Source of the DNA: Thiobacillus sp. 0-1251
GTDB taxonomy: Bacteria > Pseudomonadota > Gammaproteobacteria > Burkholderiales > Thiobacillaceae
Direction: 5' to 3'
Length of the DNA: 64,000 nucleotides
Assembly: GCA_001899305.1 (NCBI GenBank)
Contig: MKWL01000011.1
Coordinates: forward strand, 62,001-126,000
Shown here piece by piece: positions 53,948 through 62,594 of this stretch (position 1 is the stretch's first letter; each line of letters starts with the position of its first letter). The position numbers and the translations under genes were made by a program. The notes beneath the pieces are model-generated. The model saw only the letters and a list, made by a program, of their open reading frames with translations. It did no database searches and was not told the DNA's origin.

Positions 53948-54373
53948 ATGATCCGGGTCAACGCCCAGATCGAGCTCGACGAGCGCGAAATCCAGGAAGA
54001 CTTCGTGCGCGCCTCGGGCCCCGGCGGGCAAAACGTCAACAAGGTGTCGACCGCCGTGCAACTGCGCTTCGACGTCGCCCATTCCCCCTCGCTGCCCGAG
54101 CCGGTTCGCGTCCGCCTGATGGCCCTCGCGGGCCGCCGCCTCACCCAGGACGGGATCCTGATCCTCGAAGCCGAGCGTTATCGGAGCCAGCGGCGCAACC
54201 GTGACGATGCGCTGGAACGGCTGCTCGCACTGATTCGCGAAGCCTGCGAAGTGGAAACGCCGCGCCGTCCGACCCGTCCCACACTGGCGTCAAAAAAACG
54301 GCGTCTGGACAGCAAGCAGCGGCGGGGCGAGACCAAGAAACTGCGTGGCTTGAAACCTGGAACCGAGCATTGA
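53948..54373 (+). CDS. arfB: Alternative ribosome-rescue peptidyl-tRNA hydrolase ArfB
   Basis: ArfB releases peptides from ribosomes stalled without a stop codon. The 141-residue protein has the catalytic GGQ in RASGPGGQNVNKVSTAVQ and a basic C-terminal tail (KKRRLDSKQRRGETKKLRGL) that enters the mRNA channel. Both parts are intact. Confidence 0.95.
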   Translation: MIRVNAQIELDEREIQEDFVRASGPGGQNVNKVSTAVQLRFDVAHSPSLPEPVRVRLMALAGRRLTQDGILILEAERYRSQRRNRDDALERLLALIREACEVETPRRPTRPTLASKKRRLDSKQRRGETKKLRGLKPGTEH

Positions 54374-54404
54374 TCGGATCAAGCTTACGGATAGCGCGTC
54401 CGCT

Positions 54405-54716
54405 TCATTTCCACATCACGTCGACCTTTTGCCGCGCGGCAGCCGTAAGCAACTCGATCAGGGGCAAGGCCCGGTGCGCCAGACTGACAGGCGGCTCGTC
54501 GGAATCGTCACCCCTGCTCTCCGATGCATCGTGCGGCGCAGCCGCCTTGGCCGTTTCGACCGCGCGCTTCAAACGATCCAGCGCCGCAGGCACATCCTCG
54601 GCCAGAATCGCGCCGGGAACCGTTTCGCTGTGTCCCATCATTCTCAACATGCCTAATGCGACATCACCGAACATGGTAATGTCCGCATAGGCTTTGCACG
54701 TAAACGTCACCAGCAC
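54405..54716 (-). CDS. DUF1840-family protein
   Basis: This 103-residue protein begins MLVTFTCKAYADITMFGDVA and has IPGAIL-like and VSLAHRALPLIELL segments, as in DUF1840, a family common in betaproteobacteria with no known role. It converges with arfB. No signal or membrane segment is seen. Confidence 0.85.
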   Translation of the reverse strand: MLVTFTCKAYADITMFGDVALGMLRMMGHSETVPGAILAEDVPAALDRLKRAVETAKAAAPHDASESRGDDSDEPPVSLAHRALPLIELLTAAARQKVDVMWK

Positions 54717-54758
54717 GCCAACACCTTCCGTCTACTCTTTATCGATCGTTCGTTCGGG

Positions 54759-55418
54759 TCACCGGTGATCCGGACCGCGCCCTTCGTTTCTCTTCCCCTG
54801 CCCTTGTTGCCCGGATGGGCCGCGCTGCATCTGATAATGCTGCTGTGTCACGGGCTCGCGCGGCTGGTAACGGTAGCGTTCGGAACGAATCGTATGCTGA
54901 CGTTCCTGCTCGCGCGGATAGCGATCTCCCGAATAATTCCGCTGATAGGACGGCAACGGTGCGGGGCGGGGGGCGGAACGGCGGTCCCATTGGTCCCACC
55001 CGCCTCGACGCTGTTCCCACTCGCGGCCCCAGTGCTCGCCCCAGCGCGGCGGCGCGTCGGCGCGCCAGCCATGGAAATAGGGCGGCGGACGACGGTAGTA
55101 GCGCACCGGGATACGCAGGATATACAGCGGCACGTCATAGTAATCCACCAAATCCCACGGCCCGTTATACCAGCTGCTCACATACCAGTTGTCCCCAATA
55201 AATACCCAGTACAGTCCGTCATAAAAGAAGAAATTCAAATCCACGCGCGGATCGTAGTAGACCGGATAGCCTGGCACCCGAACGAGCCGCGGATAGGCCG
55301 GCATGTTGATCCCGATGCTGACGCCGGGCACGCTGATGCCGACGCCGACACTGACGTCCGCACGCACCGTCGTTAATGGGACAAACAGCATCGACAACAC
55401 AATAAGCAGGTAGCGCAT
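54759..55418 (-). CDS. Exported aromatic- and proline-rich protein
   Basis: From the Met at 55418 the product is 219 residues with a signal peptide (MRYLLIVLSMLFVPLTTVRA). A Gly/Val repeat follows (VSVGVGISVPGVSIGI), then a Tyr/Trp-rich part (FFFYDGLYWVFIGDNWYVSS) and a Gln/Arg-rich tail. It resembles periplasmic YXWGXW-type proteins often seen in betaproteobacteria. AGGAG at proper spacing supports this start. The role is unknown. Confidence 0.75.
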   Translation of the reverse strand: MRYLLIVLSMLFVPLTTVRADVSVGVGISVPGVSIGINMPAYPRLVRVPGYPVYYDPRVDLNFFFYDGLYWVFIGDNWYVSSWYNGPWDLVDYYDVPLYILRIPVRYYRRPPPYFHGWRADAPPRWGEHWGREWEQRRGGWDQWDRRSAPRPAPLPSYQRNYSGDRYPREQERQHTIRSERYRYQPREPVTQQHYQMQRGPSGQQGQGKRNEGRGPDHR

Positions 55419-55440
55419 TTCCATTCTCCTGTTGAATTGT

Positions 55441-55719
55441 TCAGTCCCTGAATATCCGACGCCCGATCTGCCATCCTGCCCACAGGTATCGGGGCCATTT
55501 GCCCGCGCGTCCCCGCCGCAGGCGTGCGAACACAAGTGCAGCCCCTAGCAACAGGGCCGGATGCCGTCTGACGGTGCGAAGTGCCGCCAAGCCCTGATCC
55601 GCCAATGCCAACGGTGCATGCCAGGGTGCAACGGTTTGCGCCAATGCGCGCCGTTGCGCTGCAGCCTGCGCCACCAGGTTCTCACGGTGTTCGGCCAGAC
55701 GGTTCGAAGTATTGCTCAT
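55441..55719 (-). CDS. YqjK-like protein
   Basis: The 92-residue protein has RLAEHRENLVAQAAAQRRAL and RRHPALLLGAALVFARL, like YqjK, which follows yqjD and yqjE in enterobacteria. It overlaps the YqjE-like gene by four bases and is probably the last gene of a three-gene run. No function is known. Confidence 0.75.
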   Translation of the reverse strand: MSNTSNRLAEHRENLVAQAAAQRRALAQTVAPWHAPLALADQGLAALRTVRRHPALLLGAALVFARLRRGRAGKWPRYLWAGWQIGRRIFRD

Positions 55720-56108
55720 GATCGTTGCACCAAGTGCTCTCGGTCCTTCGATAACTCGGCCAGGCTTGCGGCGAACAGCTTCGGTTTAGTTCTGAGTCGG
55801 TGCCGGGCGAAACCAATCGCCGTCGCACCGCCCACCAGGAAAAATGCCGTCAGTCCCGCCAGTGCCAGAAGGCGATGGCTCTCCCAGAAGGCGACCACGA
55901 TCAGGAAAACGAGCAGCACCACACCGATACCGATACAGAACAGCGCCACAAACAGCATCACCAGCACTGAGGCCAGCCGCGCCCGCTCTTCTTCCAGTTC
56001 CGTCGACAGCAGGTCGAGCCGGGTGTGCACGATAGCGATGAGACTTGCGGCGAGCCCCTTCAGGGAATCGAACAACCCCCCGCTTCCACCTGGTTTGGGG
56101 TCACTCAT
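55716..56108 (-). CDS. YqjE/holin-like two-helix membrane protein
   Basis: The 130-residue protein starts with GLFDSLKGLAASLIAIVHTR followed by LDLLSTELEEERAR, then two adjacent membrane helices. This is the YqjE (DUF1469/phage holin-like) layout. It overlaps the YqjK-like gene and lies nine bases after the DUF883 gene, as in E. coli yqjDEK. Confidence 0.85.
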   Translation of the reverse strand: MSDPKPGGSGGLFDSLKGLAASLIAIVHTRLDLLSTELEEERARLASVLVMLFVALFCIGIGVVLLVFLIVVAFWESHRLLALAGLTAFFLVGGATAIGFARHRLRTKPKLFAASLAELSKDREHLVQRS

Positions 56109-56117
56109 GAGATGTCG

Positions 56118-56453
56118 CTAGCGGCGCCCCATGATGAAACCGACAAGCAGCGCGATACTGGCGGAAATGCCGATTGCTTTCCACGGATTCTCGTGAACGT
56201 AGGCATCCGTCGCCTTGGCAGCCGCCTTGGCCCGCACCAGCAGCGCAGCTTCGGCATCAGCCATCTGTGCTTTCGCCTTGGCAAGCGACGCTTCGGCCTT
56301 GGCGCGCACCGAAGCCAGTGCCTCGCCGCCCTGGTTGGCCGTCGCCTTGATCAAAGCCTCGGCATCCGATATGACCGTCTTGAAATCAGCAATAAGCTGC
56401 TCTTTCGTTACGTCGGGAACATCCGATTCGCCAGATACGTTTTGCGTGCTCAT
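56118..56453 (-). CDS. YqjD/ElaB-like DUF883 ribosome-anchoring-type protein
   Basis: This 111-residue protein is a long helix (LIADFKTVISDAEALIKATA, then an Ala/Lys/Glu-rich segment) ending with the DUF883 motif AYVHENPWKAIGISASIALL and GFIMGRR. The family anchors ribosomes to the inner membrane in stationary phase in E. coli. It is first in the run YqjD-YqjE-YqjK. Confidence 0.9.
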   Translation of the reverse strand: MSTQNVSGESDVPDVTKEQLIADFKTVISDAEALIKATANQGGEALASVRAKAEASLAKAKAQMADAEAALLVRAKAAAKATDAYVHENPWKAIGISASIALLVGFIMGRR

Positions 56454-56680
56454 TGCCTATTCCTCCATTAAATGCCGATGCTCAAAGGCCAACCTGTCTC
56501 TGGCCTGTCTCACGATCAATACTCTTGCACCCTCATTTATATTTATAGGCCAATTTCCCTGCGCAGTCTGCGTGCGGGCGCACGACGCATCACATTGCAG
56601 GCGATCGAGCGTTAGCCAGGCAATGCAGCCGGAACGAACGACGAGCTCAAACCGGATAGGATCCCTGTCTGTACCAGCGC

Positions 56681-57886
56681 TCAATAACCGAACGTCAGCC
56701 CCATCGACTCCCGCACGTCGCGCATGGTGTCGCGCGCCAACTCCTGCGCCTTCTCGCAACCGTCGGCGAGGATGTTGCGCACCTGGTCGGGATTGTCTTC
56801 GTAATACACCGCACGCTCGCGGATCGGCGCGAGTTCGGCCAGCACGGCGTCGATGACCGGCTGCTTGCATTCGAGGCAGCCGATGCCGGCGCTGGTGCAG
56901 CCCGCCGTGGCCCATTGCCGGGTCGCGTCGTCGGAATACACCAGATGGAACTGCCACACCGGACAGTTGGCCGGATTGCCGGGGTCGGTACGGCGGACAC
57001 GCGCAGGGTCGGTCGGCATCGTGCGGATCTTCTTGGTAACCGTCTCGGGATCCTCGCGCAAGGCAATCGTATTGCCATAGGACTTGGACATCTTCTGCCC
57101 GTCCAGCCCCGGCATTTTCGAGGCCTCGGTCAGCAGGGCCTCGGGCTCGACGAGGATCATCTTGCCGGAGCCCTCGAGATAGCCGAACAGACGTTCGCGA
57201 TCGTTCATCGACAGGTTCTGTGCGTCATTCAACAGTGCCTTGGCTGACTCCAGCGCCTCGTCGTCGCCCTTCTCCTGGTAGGCGGTGCGGCATTCCTCGT
57301 AGAGCCGGGCCTTCTTCGAGCCGAGCTTCTTGACCGCGGCGCGCGCCTTGTCCTCGAACCCCGGCTCGCGTCCATACATGTGGTTGAAGCGGCGTGCCAG
57401 TTCGCGGGTGAATTCGATATGCGGAATCTGATCTTCACCGACCGGCACGCGGTTGGCACGATAGATCAGGATGTCGGCGCTCATCAGCAACGGATAACCG
57501 AGAAAGCCGTAGGTCGAGAGATCCTTGTTGGCCAGCTTTTCCTGCTGGTCCTTGTAGGTGGGCACGCGTTCCAGCCAGCCCAGCGGCGTCATCATCGACA
57601 GCAGCAGATGCAGTTCGGCGTGTTCGATTACGCGCGACTGAACGAACAGCGTCGCCTGCGCCGGATCGACGCCTGCCGCGAGCCAGTCCACCACCATGTC
57701 GCGCACGTTCTCGTCGATCCCCTGCGGCGTGTCGTAGTGCGTGGTCAGCGCGTGCCAGTCGGCGACGAAAAACAGGCACTGGTATTCGTTCTGCAGGCGC
57801 AACCAGTTTTTCAGGACGCCGTGATAGTGGCCAAGATGCAAGCGCCCGGTGGGGCGCATGCCGGAGAGAACGCGATCGGAATACAT
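56681..57886 (-). CDS. trpS: Tryptophanyl-tRNA synthetase
   Basis: TrpS charges tRNA-Trp. The 401-residue protein has MRPTGRLHLGHYHGVLKNWL (HIGH-type signature) and LDGQKMSKSYGN (KMSKS), with GIGCLECKQPVI near the end. It is longer than the 334 residues of E. coli TrpS through a C-terminal insertion typical of some bacteria. The start is the ATG at 57886. The leader lacks a purine-rich ribosome-binding site and is made of heptamer repeats. Confidence 0.96.
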   Translation of the reverse strand: MYSDRVLSGMRPTGRLHLGHYHGVLKNWLRLQNEYQCLFFVADWHALTTHYDTPQGIDENVRDMVVDWLAAGVDPAQATLFVQSRVIEHAELHLLLSMMTPLGWLERVPTYKDQQEKLANKDLSTYGFLGYPLLMSADILIYRANRVPVGEDQIPHIEFTRELARRFNHMYGREPGFEDKARAAVKKLGSKKARLYEECRTAYQEKGDDEALESAKALLNDAQNLSMNDRERLFGYLEGSGKMILVEPEALLTEASKMPGLDGQKMSKSYGNTIALREDPETVTKKIRTMPTDPARVRRTDPGNPANCPVWQFHLVYSDDATRQWATAGCTSAGIGCLECKQPVIDAVLAELAPIRERAVYYEDNPDQVRNILADGCEKAQELARDTMRDVRESMGLTFGY

Positions 57887-57889
57887 GGT

Positions 57890-57931
57890 TGGTGAGTGGC
57901 AAGTGGTGAGTGGTGAGTGGTGAGTGGTGGC
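57890..57931. repeat. Heptanucleotide repeat in the trpS leader
   Basis: On the plus strand TGGTGAG occurs at 57890, 57904, 57911 and 57918, with variant units TGGCAAG at 57897 and TGGTGGC at 57925, making six 7-bp units. It fills almost the whole gap between the M50 protease stop and the trpS ATG. On the mRNA strand it reads CCACTCA repeats. Confidence 0.9.
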
Positions 57932-57933
57932 GG

Positions 57934-58653
57934 TCAGGACAGCACGAGCTGGATCAGGCCGACCAGCTGGGCGGGCTCGAGCCCGGTGACCAGCGCGGTC
58001 AGGCCGATGAACACGCTGATGAGCGGCCACAGGACGAAGCCCAGGATAGTCGTGCCGCCGATTGGCACGAACATCAGGCCGAGCAGGATGAACAGGCCAT
58101 ACGGCTCCAGCCGCGCGAACTGCATGGCCTGCTTCACCGGCAGCAGACTGACGGCGATGCGGCCGCCGTCGAGCGGCGGCAGCGGGATCAGGTTCAGCGC
58201 CATCAGGATGACATTGATGAATACGCCCGCCGCCCCCATCAGCATCAACGGCGCGCTGACAAAACTGCTGCCGAGGGCATGCCCGAGCTGGATCATCAGC
58301 GCCCAGAACACGGCCATGATGAAGTTCATGCCGGGCCCGGCAAGGGCCACCCACAACATGTCCTGCTTGGGGCGACGCAAGCGACCGAAGTTGACCGGCA
58401 CCGGCTTGGCCCAGCCGAACAGGATCATCCCGCCGCCCAGCAGCTTGCTGGTCAGCAGGATCACCAGGGGCACCAGGATGGTTCCCACCAGATCGATGTG
58501 CTTGAGCGGATTGGCGGTGATGCGGCCTGCCGCCGCTGCGGTCATGTCGCCGAAGAAACGCGCCACATAGCCGTGCGCGGCTTCATGCAGGGTGATCGCA
58601 AAGATGACCGGCAGGGCGAACACCACGATTTTCTGGATCAGCGTGAGTTCCAT
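57934..58653 (-). CDS. M50-family site-2-type membrane protease
   Basis: The 239-residue protein has TLHEAAHGYVARFFGD (zinc HExxH site) in its first helix region, a conserved N in GMNFIMAVFWALMI, and IPLPPLDGGRI with the third ligand (LDG). Five to six membrane segments fit the short YwhC/RseP-like M50 branch. It precedes trpS on the strand, with the heptamer repeat between. Confidence 0.93.
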   Translation of the reverse strand: MELTLIQKIVVFALPVIFAITLHEAAHGYVARFFGDMTAAAAGRITANPLKHIDLVGTILVPLVILLTSKLLGGGMILFGWAKPVPVNFGRLRRPKQDMLWVALAGPGMNFIMAVFWALMIQLGHALGSSFVSAPLMLMGAAGVFINVILMALNLIPLPPLDGGRIAVSLLPVKQAMQFARLEPYGLFILLGLMFVPIGGTTILGFVLWPLISVFIGLTALVTGLEPAQLVGLIQLVLS

Positions 58654-58659
58654 GCGCGA

Positions 58660-59283
58660 TCAGCCTTCGAAATCCGCCGTGTCGCCCTTGCCGAAACGCA
58701 GCACGGACGGCGTGTCGGTCGTGAGATCGACGACGGTGGTCGGCGTCAGGCCACAGGCGCCGCCGTCGATGACCAGGTCGACGAGGTGTTCCAGGCGTTC
58801 GCGGATTTCCCACGGCTCAGTCAGCGGCACGTCTTCTCCATACAGCAGCAGCGTGGATGACAGGATGGGTTCGCCGAGTTCGGCCAGCAGCGCCTGCACG
58901 ATGGGATGCGCGGGAACCCGCAGTCCGATGGTGTCGTGCTTCTTGTGCAGCAGACGCTTCGGCACTTCACGGGTACCGCGCAGGATGAAGGTATAGGCGC
59001 CCGGGGTATGTGCCTTCAGGAAACGGAACTGGGTGTTGCCGACCTGGGCGTAGCGTCCGAGTTCGGACAGGTCGCGGCAGATCAGCGTGAGGTCGTGTCC
59101 GGTATCGAGTCCGCGTACCGACAGCAGCCGCATCGCCGCCTCCTTGTCGCCGATATGGCAGCCCAATGCGTAGCAGGAATCGGTTGGATAGACGATCACG
59201 CCCCCGCGCTTGAGGATGTCGACCGCCTGCTGGATCAGGCGAGGTTGCGGGTTTTCTGCGTGGATATTGAAAAATTGCGCCAT
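58660..59283 (-). CDS. YciO/Sua5-type threonylcarbamoyl-AMP synthase-like protein
   Basis: The 207-residue protein has the Sua5/YciO fold: GGVIVYPTDSCYALGC near the start, LTLICRDLSEL, PGAYTFILRGTREVPKR, and IGLRVPAHPIVQALL. It is closer to YciO than to TsaC. YciO-type proteins may make threonylcarbamoyl-AMP at low activity. It lies next to an M50 protease and a PHP protein, the usual betaproteobacterial neighbourhood. Confidence 0.9.
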   Translation of the reverse strand: MAQFFNIHAENPQPRLIQQAVDILKRGGVIVYPTDSCYALGCHIGDKEAAMRLLSVRGLDTGHDLTLICRDLSELGRYAQVGNTQFRFLKAHTPGAYTFILRGTREVPKRLLHKKHDTIGLRVPAHPIVQALLAELGEPILSSTLLLYGEDVPLTEPWEIRERLEHLVDLVIDGGACGLTPTTVVDLTTDTPSVLRFGKGDTADFEG

Positions 59284-59289
59284 AAATCG

Positions 59290-60153
59290 TCAGGTCGGGG
59301 AAAGGGAAAAGTGCGCTTCAAGCTCCGGCCAGCCTTGCCAGACCGGCTGGCAGTAGTGCGGCAGTGCGGGCAGCCGGCCGATATCGATGCCCTCGCCCGG
59401 CGCATGAAAATCCGCCCCGCGCGAAGCCTTGAGGCCGAATGCACGAGCCAGGTCGGCAAACTTGCCGTATTCGGATGGATGGTGGCTGCCGGTGATGACC
59501 TCGATGCCTTCGCCGCCCAGCGCGCGGAAGGCGTCCAGCAGCAGGTGCAGTTCGCGCGCATTGAAAGCGTAGCGCCCCGGGTGCGCGATCACGGCCATGC
59601 CGCCGCTGGCACGAATCCAGCCGACGGCATTTTCCAGCGTGGTCCACTGGTGCTCGACATAGCCGGGATTGCCGCGCGTCAGGAAGCGCCGGAACGCGCC
59701 GCGCATGTCGGGCGCATGGCCCTGCGCCACCAGCCAGCGGGCGAAATGCGTGCGGCCGACCATTTGCTTGTTGGCGGCAAAGTCATAGGCGCCTTCATAC
59801 GCACCGACGATGCCGGATCGCGCCAAGTCGTCCCCCATGCGTTGCGCACGCTCGATACGGCCCATGCGGATGTTGTGCAGGCCGGCCGCCAGTTCCGGAT
59901 GAACAGGATCGATGCGCAGGCCGACGATGTGGACCGTCTGTCCGCTCCAGGTCACCGAGATCTCGACGCCCGGGATCAGCGCCAGCTCCGTGCCCTCGGT
60001 CGCCGCCTGCGCAGCAGCAAGCCCTGCCACGTCGTCGTGGTCGGTCAGCGCGAGCGCATGCACGCCGTTCGCGGCTGCGCGCGCAACGACTTCGGCGGGC
60101 GGCAATACGCCGTCTGACACGTTGGAATGGCAATGCAGATCGATATTAAGCAT
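59290..60153 (-). CDS. PHP-domain phosphoesterase (YciV/RNase AM-like)
   Basis: The 287-residue protein opens with NIDLHCHSNVSDGVLPPAEV and has ALTDHDDVAGLAAA, IPGVEISVTW and MAVIAHPGRY, the four PHP metal motifs. E. coli YciV (RNase AM) is a 5'-3' exonuclease acting on RNA ends and 5S rRNA; the same role is inferred. It lies six bases from the YciO-like gene. Confidence 0.92.
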   Translation of the reverse strand: MLNIDLHCHSNVSDGVLPPAEVVARAAANGVHALALTDHDDVAGLAAAQAATEGTELALIPGVEISVTWSGQTVHIVGLRIDPVHPELAAGLHNIRMGRIERAQRMGDDLARSGIVGAYEGAYDFAANKQMVGRTHFARWLVAQGHAPDMRGAFRRFLTRGNPGYVEHQWTTLENAVGWIRASGGMAVIAHPGRYAFNARELHLLLDAFRALGGEGIEVITGSHHPSEYGKFADLARAFGLKASRGADFHAPGEGIDIGRLPALPHYCQPVWQGWPELEAHFSLSPT

Positions 60154-60260
60154 CGATGATCGGGTCTGGCGACCAGCGCCAAAAGCGCTTGGTCAGGAGG
60201 GGGAATCATAGCAAAATAAGAAATCGCCCGAATTACGGCTGACTGCGCGGCCCCACCATA

Positions 60261-60893
60261 ATGAAAAAACTGCTGTTCGACCTCTTCCCCATCATCGTCT
60301 TTTTCATCGCCTACAAGCTGGGCGACGCCAACGCCGACGCCACGCGTACCTTGCTGGCCGGTCTCGGCTTGCCCCAACCGACAGGCGTGGGCGAGAAGCC
60401 CGGCATCTACCTCGCTACGCTGGTCGCCATCGTCGCCAGCGTCGGGCAGATCGCCTGGGTCAAGCTGCGCGGCCACAAGGCCGACACCATGATGTGGGTC
60501 AGCCTTGGCATCATCGTGCTGTTCGGCGGCGCCACACTGTGGCTGCACGACGAAAGCTTCATCAAATGGAAGCCGACCGTGCTTTACTGGATTTTCACCG
60601 GCATCATTTTCGGGGCCGCCGCCTTCGGCCGCAATGTCATCAAAAGCGTCATGAACGAACAGATGGAACTTCCTGACGTCGCATGGGGTCGGTTGAACGC
60701 GAGCTGGGGTGGATTTTTTGCCTTCATGGGGGTTGCAAATCTGTTTGTCGCCTTCAACTTCTCGACGGATACCTGGGTGGATTTCAAGCTGTTCGGCAGT
60801 CTGGGGTTGATGCTGGTGTTCGTAATCGGCCAAAGCATGATGCTGACCCGGTATTTGGATAAAGAATCGTTCGACAAGGAAGAAAAGCAATAA
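60261..60893 (+). CDS. yciB: Inner-membrane septation protein YciB/IspZ
   Basis: The 210-residue protein has five membrane helices and family segments [45 protein letters not shown] and [16 protein letters not shown]. YciB affects envelope synthesis and septation. Its last base overlaps the start of the YciI-like gene, so the run yciB-yciI-bolA-ppiC is probably one transcript. Confidence 0.95.
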   Translation: MKKLLFDLFPIIVFFIAYKLGDANADATRTLLAGLGLPQPTGVGEKPGIYLATLVAIVASVGQIAWVKLRGHKADTMMWVSLGIIVLFGGATLWLHDESFIKWKPTVLYWIFTGIIFGAAAFGRNVIKSVMNEQMELPDVAWGRLNASWGGFFAFMGVANLFVAFNFSTDTWVDFKLFGSLGLMLVFVIGQSMMLTRYLDKESFDKEEKQ

Positions 60894-61195
60894 TGTTCTA
60901 TGCCATCGTCGGCCAGGATACGGCCGACAGCCTCGATCGGCGACTGGCCGCCCGCCCCGCCCATGTGGAACGTCTGCATGCCTTGCAGCATGCCGGACGG
61001 TTGTTGCTGGCCGGCCCGTTCCCGGCCATTGACAGCAATGACCCAGGCGCTGCAGGGTTCACCGGTAGCTTGATCGTCGCCGAATTCGACACGCTCGCCG
61101 ACGCACAGGCATGGGCCGAGGCCGATCCCTATGTCACGGCGGGCGTCTATGCCGGCGTCAGCGTCAAACCCTTCAGGAAAACCCTGCCCGCATGA
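60893..61195 (+). CDS. yciI: YciI-like protein
   Basis: This 100-residue dimeric alpha-beta protein matches Yci[41 protein letters not shown] and [19 protein letters not shown]. The His in HVERL is the family's conserved one. The role is not known; it overlaps yciB and bolA. Confidence 0.93.
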   Translation: MFYAIVGQDTADSLDRRLAARPAHVERLHALQHAGRLLLAGPFPAIDSNDPGAAGFTGSLIVAEFDTLADAQAWAEADPYVTAGVYAGVSVKPFRKTLPA

Positions 61196-61455
61196 GCACG
61201 CCCGACCTGATCCGCCAGCGCCTTGCCGCGCTGGAGCCCGAAACCTACACGCTGGAAGACGAAAGCGCCCAGCACCGAGGCCACGCCGGGGCAGCCTCGG
61301 GTGGCGGGCACTTCCGTCTCACCTTGGTGTCACATAAATTTCGTAATCTTTCCACCCTCGCCCGCCACCGACTGGTATACGAAGCCATGGGCGAGCTCAT
61401 GCAACGCGAGATTCATGCGTTGTCGATCACTGCTTTAACCCCGGAAGAACTCTGA
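61192..61455 (+). CDS. bolA: BolA-family protein
   Basis: The 87-residue protein has [20 protein letters not shown] and [20 protein letters not shown], followed by [10 protein letters not shown], the BolA/IbaG pattern. BolA proteins work with monothiol glutaredoxins in iron-sulfur handling and also affect cell shape. It overlaps the yciI stop (ATGA). Confidence 0.93.
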   Translation: MSTPDLIRQRLAALEPETYTLEDESAQHRGHAGAASGGGHFRLTLVSHKFRNLSTLARHRLVYEAMGELMQREIHALSITALTPEEL

Positions 61456-61466
61456 AAGGAATCCGA

Positions 61467-62285
61467 ATGCGTCTTGCCCTTCTCCCCGCCCTGATCATGC
61501 TGGCGTTCACCCCGCTGGCACAGGCGCAAACACCCGCGCCTGCGACCCCCACTCCGGCCGCGGCCGCCGACAAGCCGCTGGCTGTGGTCAACGGCAAGGC
61601 AATTCCCGCCCTGTACGGCGACCTGGTCAAGCGCGAAATGGCCCAGGGCCAGCCCGACTCCCCGCAACTGGATGCCCGCGTACGCGAGTCCCTGATCAAT
61701 CTTGAACTGCTGTCGCGCGCCGCGCTCGACAAGGGACTCGACAAGGAACCGCATCTGGCCGCGGCACTGGATATCCGCCGCAAGGATCAGCTTGCCAAGG
61801 CCTACCTGGAGGATTACGTCAAGGCCCACCCGGTCACCGACGCCGAAATCCAGGCGATGTACGACAAAGCCAAAACGGAGCCGATGGAGCCGGAATACCA
61901 GGCCCACCACATTCTGGTGAAAACCGAGGCCGAAGCGAAGAAACTGATCGCCGAGTTGGGCAGCAAGAAGGCCAAATTCGAAGATCTGGCGAAGAAATAT
62001 TCCAAGGATCCCGGCTCCGCCAAGAACGGCGGCGCACTGGACTGGTCCGACCGGCGTGCCTTCGTGCCCGAATTCTCCGACGCGCTGGCTGGCCTGAAAA
62101 AAGGCGAAATCACCAAAACCCCGGTGAAGACGCAATTCGGCTACCACATCATCCGTCTCGACGATACGCGTACGCCCAAGCTGCCGCCGCTGGATGCCGT
62201 GCGGAGTGAAATCGTCAAGCAGCTGCAGCAACAGCGCATCCGCGACGCCATCACGGCAGCGCGCGCCGATGCAAAAATCGAGTAA
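61467..62285 (+). CDS. Exported parvulin-type peptidyl-prolyl isomerase
   Basis: The 272-residue protein has a signal peptide (LPALIMLAFTPLAQAQ), a SurA-type helical N-terminal part and a parvulin domain (YQAHHILVKTEAEAKKLIAE, AKKYSKDPGSAKNGGALDW, FGYHIIRLDDTR). It probably helps outer-membrane proteins fold. It is the last of the yciB run. Confidence 0.94.
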   Translation: MRLALLPALIMLAFTPLAQAQTPAPATPTPAAAADKPLAVVNGKAIPALYGDLVKREMAQGQPDSPQLDARVRESLINLELLSRAALDKGLDKEPHLAAALDIRRKDQLAKAYLEDYVKAHPVTDAEIQAMYDKAKTEPMEPEYQAHHILVKTEAEAKKLIAELGSKKAKFEDLAKKYSKDPGSAKNGGALDWSDRRAFVPEFSDALAGLKKGEITKTPVKTQFGYHIIRLDDTRTPKLPPLDAVRSEIVKQLQQQRIRDAITAARADAKIE

Positions 62286-62302
62286 TCCGCTAATAATATT
62301 AA

Positions 62303-62319
62303 ACGGGGCTTCGCCCCGT
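62303..62319 (+). terminator. Short hairpin between the isomerase gene and hfq
   Basis: ACGGGGC (62303-62309) pairs with GCCCCGT (62313-62319) around TTC. No long T-run follows (CTTCACC), so termination may be partial. Confidence 0.6.
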
Positions 62320-62342
62320 CTTCACCTGATAGGGAGCCGATC

Positions 62343-62588
62343 ATGGCCAGCAAAGAATACAACCACCTGCAAGACGTTTTCCTCAACACCCTGCGCAAGG
62401 AACGCATCCCGGTTTCAGTGTTTCTCGTGAACGGGATCAAGCTCATGGGACGAATCGAATCGTTCGACCAGTTTGTGGTACTGCTGAAAGGTCAGGATCA
62501 GGCCGCCCAGATGATCTTCAAGCACGCCATCTCGACCATTTCGCCCTCGCGCGAAGTGGTCCTGCCGCAACGCGACGCCGAGGCCTGA
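62343..62588 (+). CDS. hfq: Hfq RNA chaperone, atypical
   Basis: The 81-residue protein is clearly Hfq: [40 protein letters not shown] and [11 protein letters not shown]. It differs from the usual form: the stretch after FVVLL (KGQDQAAQM) is two residues longer than the common KNTVSQM, and the Sm2 motif reads FKHA instead of YKHA. It does not follow miaA, the usual neighbour. It could be a second Hfq or a divergent single copy. A GGGAG ribosome-binding site precedes it. Confidence 0.9.
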   Translation: MASKEYNHLQDVFLNTLRKERIPVSVFLVNGIKLMGRIESFDQFVVLLKGQDQAAQMIFKHAISTISPSREVVLPQRDAEA

Positions 62589-62594
62589 GTCGCC

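Noticed and set aside
56681-58354. A long minus-strand frame joining trpS to the M50 gene
   Set aside because: The upstream 156 codons are an alternative frame of the M50 protease gene; trpS begins at 57886.
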